Source: Incurvaria masculella | Taxonomy: Eukaryota; Arthropoda; Insecta; Lepidoptera; Incurvariidae | Assembly (NCBI GenBank): GCA_946894095.1 | Contig: OX335658.1 | Coordinates: 13,321,001-13,385,000, forward strand | DNA length: 64,000 nucleotides | Reading direction: 5' to 3' | Shown: positions 10,701 through 22,700 of the stretch, one piece after another | Numbering within the stretch: the first letter of the stretch is position 1 | Layout: each line of letters begins with the position of its first letter | Notes under the pieces: generated by a model | What the model saw: the letters and a program-made list of their open reading frames with translations, nothing else | What the model was told of the DNA's origin: nothing | Databases searched by the model: none | Made by a program: the position numbers and the translations under genes

Positions 10701-13700
10701 ACCCAACAATGTGGAGCCGCCTCTCATCCTTTACCTCAGCCCGGCTTGCGTTCGGATTCTTTGGATGTCGTTTCGGATTGAGCTGCGCCAATGGAAAGGT
10801 AGTTTTAGTTATCTGCTGGATCCCGATTTCATCGGGAGTAGATGCCTTTTAGGATGCTTTGGAAAGTATTCTTTGACAAGGATATTGCTAGTCTAGAAAA
10901 CATTTATTTATTCGTAAGGTGATATCACGATTCTGCTCCACTCTACCTCCATTTTCCGCGGCCGCCTTCATGCGTCCGAGCGTGCCGTTGGCCCCGTTGC
11001 TCCTCATCAGCTCCTCCGCTCGCTGCGGCGAGTACACGCGTCTCCCGCCGGGGCTACCCTCCGCCGTGGACCGCGAGCCGACTTCCACCGAAGTGTCCTC
11101 CCCTGCAGTACAATTCATGCAGTCCACGTTAAAATGACATGCTTACAGTTTGAAATGAATTGGTTTAATGATGATAAGTTCTATATGTATGCAGCACTAT
11201 GAATTAACATTAACTCTCTCTGTGTGTTCTACCATGTTCCATAAGCCTACGCATATTTAAATCCTGTTGCATTGGCTTAATCCTATTGAGTGTATGCATC
11301 GCATTGTTGTAACGTTAAATAGTCAATAGTAGGACTGTAATAGTATTATCATTACTTGTCTACTGCAACAACAGGAAGCATCTCATTATCCATCGACACG
11401 TGAAGGTAAACCGTAAAGACGCTGAAACAGCAAGAAGATGCTATCGGGAAAAGCGAAAGCACACAGCGTCTTAGGTTGGTTACAAATGCACTTAATTTCC
11501 ATTACACCTACAATGGCATATAACTAGCACACAAAATCATGACAAATTTTACAAGTTTGTTGGGTTCACAGTTACGCCACAAACCAGCAAAGATCGGGCA
11601 CGAACCATTACTGCAATTTGATGATCGTTGTAAAACACGACAAGATATTTTGAAGGAATTGTTGTCTGGTGCTGTTTGTTCGCATGCACAAAATTATCTT
11701 TGAAATAGTTAGGGAAAACGAGATCATAACACCTGCAGTGATGATTCGTCATAGAAAACCCCGATACAAAATATAGTTGACATTTAAAACGGGAATGGTA
11801 TTTGCCCACCTTGGATTGAGCATAAATTGGTGCCAAAAAGCAGATTGTGGAAAAGAAAGCGCAATCATACTCAAGAAGTTGTAATTGAACCGACGAATCG
11901 TCGTGAAATGCCACAACTCTTTTATCTTAACTTCTATAAAATGTATGTTTTTCTTTGATGTATAAACCAATACATTTCTATCATTGATACGTTCATGGAA
12001 GAACAAACCGAGAATACTTCCTACACAAACGTCAATTTGGTGGATTACACCGCCTTCACAAACCCCCGTCAAATTCTAAAGAACAACTCACCGTCCTCAT
12101 CGAACTCCTTGGCGTTCTGCGCGATCTTCATGTGGCTCCTCATCTCCGAGACGAAGTTGATGACGGAGTCGTAGTCGTCCGGCACGCCCTTCGCCGGCCA
12201 GAAGTACCAGAGGTGCGACACCTCGCGCCACCTGCGCGTTCCGAGCTCGACGAGCTGCACGCTGCTCACGGCGTACTTGTCGCGGTGCTCGCGCCGCTTC
12301 AGCACCACTTGGAAGTTGCCGAACGTCCGCTTGTTGTCCGTCACCTCAGACGGGGGCAGGTACTCGTAGCACTTCTCCTGGAATTTAGATTTTTTTATCC
12401 ACATATAACACCAATGCATTGAAAGTTCGGCCGCTCTTCGTTCTTCTCTATGGAGTTTGCTTCTATACTATAGGAAGACTTAAACCCTGTCTCCATGCAG
12501 ATGCTATGTAACAAATAACCCTATGCGGTTTTCTGAGTTCCTAGAACGGTCGATTCAGTTGGAATCAATGATTTGTATCCGCAAATAAACTTCACTGATG
12601 TCTCTTTAGCTTTTTTTATTTTTAGTTCTCTTTATATCTTTGGACGTTTATGAAATCAATAATATTTTACTAATTGAATCAAGAAATGGTTCCCCGTACA
12701 GCCATAACTCTTATAACACTGAAGATTATTTAAGGAATGGATTTTTTTAATTAGCTCACAGAGAAATCTGTTTGGGTAAATCATTGACGTTAAACCATAG
12801 ACCTAGCATGCGCGACATCCTATTTCTATGCGTTAAACTAATTTGTACTTACATAAGATAACCTTTTAACACAATGTTTCTGTTATAGAAGTACGATCAT
12901 ATTATTATATTAGCGCAAATCAAATTTCGCATTGAACGTAGATTTAGATAAAACCCTCACCACTCCGTTCTCCATGTACTCAGTGAGCATGACGATCAGC
13001 CGCGAGTCTTGCTCCCATATCATGCGCCAGAAGTCTGCTACTGTATTGGCAAGCGGCGCCTGGCACGCAATGTAGTAATTTTTTATGTTGCCTGGACCCT
13101 GGAAGAAAACGAAATCTCAATTGTAGTACACTGATGGTTAATGAAAATGACCGAATCGATTCAGTATTTTGTTTCGCAACGTTTTATATCTAGCCCACAC
13201 AATAAATGTGAAAGCAGGCTGTAGTTGCAATCGTGGAACGAAAAACCTGCGTTCAATCAAAACGAATACGTTTGGCATTTACTGTGACGGAAGAAAACAT
13301 TTCACGATTAAATATATTCGATTATGAAAACGACCTACACAACGAAACCTTGCAACCATGTGGATCGGAAGGAGCATTTAGGTTGCTTATGCCAACTCGC
13401 CATTGACTCGCGAGAACCAGGTGCTGCATCAGTTGGTATATCACACAGGGAGTGAGTTACCATGACGAAGTTAGCGTTGATATACTCCGTGGTGGGGTCG
13501 TCGCCGATCCGCTGCAGCGGCACGCGCGTCTCCGGCAGCAGCAGCAGGTTGCTGTAGCGTTTCTTCGTCTCGCAGCTGAGCGGCACCTCGTCCGCGCGCA
13601 CCAACCCCGCCGGGATCTTCGCGAACTCCGCCGCAATCGAATCCACTTCCAGCACGAAGTTCGCGAAAGTCGTGTCCTGCATCGGGTGGGATATCACGTA

Positions 13701-16700
13701 GGTAGTTAGTTACCGTGACGAAGTTAGCGTTGATATACTCCGTGGTGGGGTCGTCGCCGATCCGCTGCAGCGGCACGCGCGTCTCCGGCAGCAGCAGCAG
13801 GTTGCTGTAGCGTTTCTTCGTCTCGCAGCTGAGCGGCACCTCGTCCGCGCGCACCAACCCCGCCGGGATCTTCGCGAACTCCGCCGCCATCGAATCCACT
13901 TCCAGCACGAAGTTCGCGAAAGTCGTGTCCTGCATCGGGTGGGATATCACGTAGGTAGTTAGTTACCGTGACGAAGTTAGCGTTGATATACTCCGTGGTG
14001 GGGTCGTCGCCGATCCGCTGCAGCGGCACGCGCGTCTCCGGCAGCTGCAGCACTTTGCTGTAGCGGTTCTTCGTCTTGCAGCCGGGCGGCACCTCGTCCG
14101 CGCGCACCAACCCCGCCGGGATCTTCGCGAACTCCGCCGCCATCGAATCTGCGTCCAGCACGAAGTTCGCGAGAGTAGTGTCTTGCGTAGTAGGGTGGGA
14201 TATCGCGTAGGTAGTGAGTTACCGTGACGAAGTTAGCGTTGATATACTCCGTGGCGGGGTCGTCGCCGATCCGCTGCAGCGGCACGCGCGTCTCCGGCAG
14301 CGGCAGCACATTGCTGTAGCGGTTCTTCGTCTCGCAGCCGGGCGGCACCTCGTCCGCGCGCACCGACCCCGCCGGGATCTCCGCGAACTCCGCCGCCATC
14401 GAATCCGCGTCCAGCGCGAAGTTCGCGAGAGCAGCGTACTGCATCGGATGGGATATGACCACCTGGGGAGGGAATCATGTCGTTAAGTATATTCTTACGC
14501 ACCCGATCGCTTATACAGCGATCGGGTGCTACAAGAAGGCACAAACGTGTTACATTAAAATGCGGCAAATACCAGAAATAAATGAGAATATAGGTACTTT
14601 GAACTGAAGGCCGGCTGTTACGATCGGGACATGTTTTTTTTTGTGCAGGCTAAACGACTTTCATTTCGTTGTTTATGATATAGCGCTCCCAGTGGCCAAC
14701 CTTTAGGTTATACATAGAGAGACGCTATTCCCGCTGGACGCCCGAGAACGCCCAGGCGGGGACCATAGCCCCGTGTCTTCGGTAGGTCTTGCCGCCTCCG
14801 CTTATTGGTTCTGTTATTTCGTACTCTTAATGGCGAGTGCTACGTGGGCGAATGTCCACTCCCTATTTTCCAGATAGGTACCTGAACTGCAATACACGCT
14901 CACCGCCCGCAACCGAAGCTGTTAACGTTTCAATCCACGCTCTGGACGACAGATAGGCTGAGCCCTCCTCCATTTAGACTGCATTTGTTTGTTTTTTTTT
15001 ATTTTAAGCGCGGCTCATAACGTACGCCAGGACCTAACAAAAAGGGCGCCCGACGACGCCCATGGGCTTTGGGCCTTTGCGCAAACCATGCCGACCGGCC
15101 AGGTGCTTCTTCACACCATGTTTGAAGGTTCCCAGGTTGTGTGCACACGTCCCGATCGCATCAGGCTCTAGGTCAAAGATATTTTAAGTATGCTACCGGA
15201 GTAATTCGTTTGGCACACTCACTTCCTGATTCATAATGCATCTCTCCCTCGCTACGCGGCTGGGTAGGCCGGCACAATTACTAGCTCTTGCACTTCTAGT
15301 TCTCTAGACTAGCACCGGAGGTGTCATCAAGCCCTGCCTTTCGCCAGGACCTTCCAAATTAACAAGGACAGTTCACTTGCCCTGCGTTCTTTCCCTCTGC
15401 AGTCCATTACGAACTGGTACTTGGAACCCTTGCTGCGCGCGGAGCGGACACCCGATCGCTCATGCTTTGTCGGGAAGACAACATTGCCCGCTCTTACAGC
15501 TAACCAGATGCCCCTAAAGTCCAACCTCAAATTTTGAGGACCAAAGGGCAGAGCCGACGATTGGTTAAACCCCCTTCCGAATCCTTCAGTGGGGGACAAT
15601 GAAACGCTGCAGGAGGAGTGTTCATGGTGTGACGCTGATACTGCCTCGTTACCTCGTCATCGTAGGCGGGGTTCCCGTAGGAGCGCTTGCTGGCGCGCAG
15701 GCGGGGCGCCCCCTTGCGGCGGCCAACGCTCACGCTGTCCAGGCTGTACGCGTCGAGCGACACGGGCGTGCAGCGCTGCGCGTACACGCCGCAGCGGCGT
15801 CCGCGCTGCCGCCGCCGGCGCAGCACCAACTAGAAATAGCGGCACATGAATGGGTGGACGGAAGATAATCCCATACATGCACCTATAGGTATAGAATGTA
15901 AGCACAGGACGCTATGCTAGGTCTATGCATGCACAACACAACGGTTTTTTGCTCATTCGAAAGATTTTAAGGGGTCCGTCAGATTTTTTTTATTTCGAAT
16001 GGGGTCCAGAGTAAATAATCCAATCAGAAGTCACCTTTCGCCAGTGGCACAAATTAAGTAATCCAGTCAGAGATGAAATCTTCGCATACAGTGCCTCACT
16101 GAAGCAGCATTACTAGGGTTCTGATTAGGGTCGTACCTGCCTAGGCTTTTAGGCACTGGTTGACCGGTTAGGTTATCTTGCAGATTTTAAAAAAAAATTA
16201 TTTCATTTTCATTTCATTTCATTTCATTTATTTATTCAACTTCTGGTAGTAAAACTACACTAAGTCATGTCACAATTTGATTGATCCGCGGATTCGATCA
16301 ACCAGTGAAGAAGAACCCGCAAAGAAACTTCACTGGTCTATAAATTATGTTTTTTTTTGGTCTTTTTTTTTTTCGTCCACATAAATGATATAACACAATT
16401 ATGATTTCATACCTAAATGCTACTGCCAAACTTACATCGGTAGAACGGTCTGGAGCAAAGAACTAAGGACTACGAGGAAACAACAACCCACTATGTGAAA
16501 AGTCTTAATTAATAAATAAATTACTTAACTTAATAACCTAATCATTATAAATATTGAGTATTTATTTCGGGTGTAAACGCATTCGTCAACTTAATAGCTA
16601 TGTCGGGTGTACAGAGCCCTCGTCAATTTTGATACAGATAAAGTGTATCAAGTCAATATAATATAATATATACAAAATACTACCATTGGCTACAGGCGAA

Positions 16701-19700
16701 TAAAATCAGTTTTACACCTTCTATATTTGGCTATTTACTATAGCTATTATATACATCAATGAATAACCGATTAATAAATATAAGACGGTTCATACAATAC
16801 GAAGAAGAGAAGATTTGGAAAACATGTATTAGTTATAATTTACATAAGAAATACCAGTGAGATTTTAGCCCTGGAATCCAATACGGTCTTACAATAATAC
16901 TTTCACGAATTTTATTTATGCAACCTGACATGGATAGCTTTACCACATGACAACCGTTATGATATTAGCCCAAAGACAGGAAGGAATTCATGCCAGGACC
17001 TTCCCTTCACGAGCTTGCTAGGCTACATTTAACTGAACGGAAAACACGGCCGAGTTTTCATTTCCGCTTCGACCAATCCAATGCGATGGTACCAAGGAAG
17101 GGGACCTACAGTTTTACAACGATTCGGAACTATGGCCTATGGAGCAACTCGCATTCATGACGGAATGCTCTTATCCAACTCAGAAAGAGAATGAAATTGG
17201 TGCATGAACGGAGCGACGATTTGAACCAAGACCCCTGGTAAAGTAGGCAAGTCCCCGCGCCACTAGACTACGAGCCGCTCGTACGGATGCTGCTTATAAA
17301 GGCATTATATAGGTACCTATAACTGAACTATTATTTATATAATTGAACTATTATGTGAGCGGGTTGGTATGTCGAGTGTTGTGTAAGCTTTTGTTTATAA
17401 TTTTAACCAATAACATCCTCTGGAGTCGCAGTCGAAAATGTTTGATTCGACCGTCGATCTAACCAATGTGATTCGATAATCATTGAAATTTTAACAGCTT
17501 AGCTTGCATCAAAATTTGAAGAAGCATTTGTTCCATCACGTACGAATTTCAGTAATAATATAATTTTGCTGGTTTCTTTAGATAAGGCTATACTTGCATA
17601 ATAACATTTATTTATTTATTTGGCGCACAAAACATAACATTTACCAATAAAGAACAAACATCATACAAACATATACTGGGTAACATTCCAATAAAATTGT
17701 GCACACCGCATGCAACTATTCAGTACTTACCTATGTATGAAAAAACGTTTAAGAAACAAACTTATGAAATAATTAAATAAATAAAACAATAAATTGAGAC
17801 GATTTACAAACCTCCGTATAAATTATATATCACTCGGGAGAAATGTCACTCACGGCTTTGACGAGATCCTTGCGACGTATTCTTAGACTTTCGCGTTTTT
17901 CACACCCTAAGCAATACGTTTCAGGCGACATATTTCAAGTGAACCAATATTGGATGCAAGCCCTTGAGCGGCTCGGAGCTCAAGGGCGCGGCGACTTGCC
18001 TTACATACCAAAAGTCTTGAGTTCAAATCCCCACCCATTCATGCATAACATTCGTTCCCTTTCTGAGTTGGATAAGTGCATTTCGTCAGGAATGCGAGCT
18101 GTTCTATTGTTAGGAGTCGACTGTAGATTATCTTACCATGCCCGGCTGGGTTGATACCATCGGATTAGATGAAAATATGGTTGACAAAAGTCCGTGTTTT
18201 GGATCCAGTTCAGTCTATCGCGCATATAAAGAGAAGTTCCTGATATGCACCTATTTCCTTCGGTAATGCGGTGGATGGTCATATAATTTTTAAATTTTGG
18301 ATTTCCTGTGATGTCACGACAGCCTCAAAGATCTATCCCGTAAGTCTCTCAAAATTACATAAAAAAACTCTCTATATACCACAGCGATTGGTACTCCAAC
18401 GTAGTGAGTTCTCAGCACCTCTATTTATGAATCGACGTGTTGTTTCACCTCATGAAGAATGGCCCCAAAGTGTCGTGGCGGGCATGTCGCCGCGTTCACA
18501 CTACGCGAAATGCGGCTCCTGTCACGTCTGCGCGCATCTCGCAGCTAGCCGCTTCGACGGTATGGGTTGTCCGAGTTCTCACCTAAATTGGCGATTGCGG
18601 AACTTCGAAGTTAGTTTTTTCATAGAGTGAAAAATGCGCGAGGATCTCACGCATTTTTTTTACATCTACCTCCTTCAGAAACAGTTCCTGATACAAAAGT
18701 TAGTTAATTTATTAGCAGTATTTTATTTTAATTTAAAGACTATATTTGGTGTGTGTTTAGTCAATTAGAGACGCTTGGGAAAACTACTTATAGAATCGAC
18801 AGGCGATCGGCGAGCTGCCTCATTTTTAGGGTTCCGTACCCAAAGGATGAAAACGGAACCCTATTACTAAGCCTCCGCTGTCCGTCCGTCCGTCCGTCCG
18901 TCCGTCCGTCCGTCCGTCTGTCACAGAGCTGTATCTCACGAACCGTAATAGGTAGGCAGCTGAAATTTTCACAGAGTGTGTATTTATTTTGCCGCTATAT
19001 CAACAAATAGGTAAAATAAAAAAATAATAAAAATTAAAGGGGGGGCCATACAAAAAACGTGATTTTTTTAGTGTTGATGGTACGGAACCCTTCGTGTGCG
19101 AGTCCGACTCGCACTTGGTCGGTTTTTTAAACAACGCGTCTCCTTAGCTATTCAGCGGGGGAACGCTGCCGAGAACGCTGCATCAGTATTGGGCACAATG
19201 ACAACAGTCCCAATGGATGATTTTTTTTTAAATTTAATTAAGTGTATTTTATGTTTGTTACTTATGTTGTGTTTGTTTCATGAAACTGAATAAAGAAGTC
19301 AATTCCTATGAAAAAAATGTGTATGCATATTTTATTTCCGGTTTTTTTTTTTGCTTGATTGTTTATTATTATTTAAAACTATGAATTACCTAATAAATTA
19401 AAATATACAAATAACTGAATTTCGGGTTTAGGTACTTTTTATTGAACCGATTACAAAGTGGTTGCATTATTTTATTTCAAGATGGGAGAATCACTTCAAT
19501 CAAGTCACACAAACAATCCTAGAGGTCATAAAATAGAAAACGTTTAATTCTATAGGTAGTTGTTTAAAACCGCTAATGACATCACTTCTAACAGTGATCC
19601 TTGGAGACACAGCAAATTATCTGTGTAACCCAAAACAGGTGAGTACAAATAATCGACCTTAAGGTATTCATGTGGTTTTTATATATATCCTTAGGTGGAG

Positions 19701-22700
19701 TATTGTTTGCTCTAAATTACGCAACTGTTGAACTTAAATCTTTTCCAATACTAGTTGCTTGAAAATATACCAAACTTTTGTCACCTTTCCGTCCAGTTCA
19801 ATGTAGCCGTGCAATATAAGGAAGGTCCTGGCATGGCACCTAGTTCCCATGTGGTGTGTTGGGCTAATACCAAACAGAAAGTTTGGTATTGGCCATCCAT
19901 GTCCAGTCACATAAAAAAAAAACCTTCATAAGACACAGTACAGTTAACAGAAATATGTGAGACTATTGTAGGTTATCTCTCGTCTACTTTTAAATTCCTC
20001 CATGTGGCGATAATCACCACAGTGCACCTCGAGGAGATGACCTCGTGGAACTTATAACGCCATTTTATTTGACCTAACGAGACTTTGAATGGAAGTATTC
20101 GTTTTTCGTATAAGTTATTCGTTAACAATGTTGAAATGTAGCAAATTACTAATTTTATGACTGCCAATATCGACTTTGCTGACAACAGCAATAAGGTTGA
20201 TATTTCAATCATTGGAGTAAAATTGCCTTAGCGTAGGATCAATACGCGAAATCATCAGCGCCGTATAGCTAGCGCTAGAGCTATAGCAGTAGCTGGGGAA
20301 ACCATTGGTTCGATTCGAATATAATCGAGAAATTCGTTGACTGACGTAATTGTCGTGATAGCTCAGTGGTAGAGTAGGTGGACATGTAATCCAAAGGTCG
20401 CCGGTTCGAATCGTGCTTCCAATGAATGTCCAGACCTGAACATTTTTGATTACAATCCTTCATTGTTGTTCTGATTGCAAATTAATGAGATAAGAGTAAT
20501 TTCGTATCCATTAAATACAAACAATATTATCAAATGTAATGTGTTACATATATTAGCAGTAAAACTATATAAATCTGCAGCAGGAATGTGCCAGTGTGAA
20601 CCGGCCTCCCGTGTCACGGGATCTATGGGCAGGCACTTGAGTCCGCAACACCTCTCTTTTGGCCGACTCGACGCGTCACATAGGCGCAGCGCGTTGGTTA
20701 GTCGTGTGCGGCTGGCCAGTCATCCGTCAGCTTTCTGTCAGGACCCTGGGCCCTGCGCCCTCGCGAACTTGTCACGTGGAGTGGTGAGTACGAACTTTAA
20801 ATATAAACTTTTTAATCCGCGATTTGGTGATTCATAATTAGTGGCTTCTCCTTGCGGCCCGATATTGGTTTTTGGGTTTCTGATTGTTGCTATCCGTTGA
20901 AAATTCTCAGTGAATTATATTTTCAATTTATAGGAGAACTGTGGTTAATTTAAAATTATAAAAATTAAGAATACCTAAGTTCTTAAGTTTACACCGTTTC
21001 CGTGCATAATATTTGTCGAACTTAACCAACAGTACGGCGTCGCGCTCCGGGAAACCGTAATATCGATAGATATTTTAGATATTATAGATTTTTTTTTCCC
21101 TTCAAAGTTGCAGGACAGTGGATCTTACCAGCAAAAAATACGGAGAGGTATCACTTTCTTCCTAGTACCATCAGGTATCGAGTAATAATAATGTTTTCAG
21201 TGGCTTTGGAAATCCTTGCTTGACAGAAAATATTGCGCGATAGTCATGTTTAAACACATAAAATCCAATGACTTAATTGCAAATCTTGGGATTTTTGCTT
21301 GTTACCCTTGTTTTTTTCAGTGTTTTTTTATTATTATTATTTTTAACGGTAACTAAAGACTAGAAGATCGAGACAGTCGGTTGCATTTTACGCCCGATGT
21401 GTGGCCGGCAAAGGCTGTTTTTCTTTATTATTATCTAAACCATCCATCGTTTTGATAGTGCATGACTGGAGGACCGACTGGAGTACCAACCAGGAGATCG
21501 TCGTTCTACGCGGGTTTAATGAAGAAGCTTTAGACAATAATTTCGTATTTTTTTCAGGACAGCAACTCTTCAGCATCAGTATACCGGTCTACCGCCGCCC
21601 TGCCACCGTCAAGTCTTCGGGCAACGCTGATTATTTCAAGTTAGTATTTTTCTAGTTCAAGCATATGAAGTGTTGATCAGGAACGCAGCACCCGTAATCG
21701 AAGATCATTTGTAAAGAGGTGTGTTTGCAAAATGACTGAAATAAGTATTTTGTGATCCGAACATAGGGTGATTTTTCCTCGGACATGGACGGCTAATAAC
21801 AACATCTACCGAACTACTAAGCGTCGCACCACTGCGCTACCGAGGCTGACAAAAAAAATCCGGCGAATTGAGAACCTCCTCCTTTTTTTGAAGTCGGTTA
21901 AAAAGCCTAACCCCTCGAGAATCAAGGCGGAGGGTAGAATATCTCGCTGCTATCGTGCTTTTATATTTTACTAGCTGAGGTATCCGGCGCCGCTAGGGTC
22001 GATTTCATTTTGGAGTTATGGAGGAACATACATACATAAAGAAAAGATTTCTACCAATCATCAATTTCGTTTTAGTATCATGCTATAGTACACAAACGCA
22101 GTATCTTATAAGACAAAGTAGCTTTCTCCATGAACATACCTTACAGATTTATTATTAGTATCGAAGATAATAGGACTACGCAGCCATCAAACTACGGTTT
22201 TCGGACGAAAAATATAGCTGGTCAATGTTCAACATGTCATCGTGTTTTTTTCTTATACTGACCTCTTCCGTAATTAAAATGCATTTTTATTTAGAGTGCA
22301 AGTTACTCCGTAATCAGAACCCACCGAACCAACCGAGTTTCTACCAAATTTTTCCGTGATTTCTATCCAGTTTAATGTTAGCAGACTTAGGGCTGATTTT
22401 TCAATAGTCTGATAAACAGTCAGATAACTATTCGAAGGATTTATTTACGCTTTTGCTTACCCATCCGATATAGTGTCCATATGTTTATAAGTTAAATTAT
22501 AGTCAGATAATTGTGATATAGGGTTGCCATTCGTCTGGGATTCCCCGGATTTGTCCTAGTTTAGAGGGCATTCGGGGAGCGTCCGGGCGGGGCTTCATTT
22601 GTAGTCCGGGTTTACAAATCTAAATTTCTTTTGTGTCAGTATCTAACTGATTTGTAAAACAATTTGTAATAAACTGTAATAATATTCTGTTTTATTAGGT

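Noticed and set aside
13461..14462. Exon array as assembly artefact
   Set aside because: Copies differ in sequence and spacing in a graded way, which is unlike simple misassembly; not excluded without reads.
13452..14568. Long open frames on both strands, overlapping the tandem PTP exons
   Set aside because: They are other-phase or antisense readings of GC-rich exon copies; only the minus frame with KNRY and EYINANF makes a known protein.
18753..19010. Open frames with Ser-Val-Arg-Pro repeats in (CCGT)n copies (also at 24706, 45666 and on the minus strand at 24871)
   Set aside because: They are translations of the CCGT microsatellite inside a mobile element.
20351..20424. Functional tRNA gene
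   Set aside because: A and B boxes exist but the acceptor stem does not pair and the anticodon loop is abnormal.
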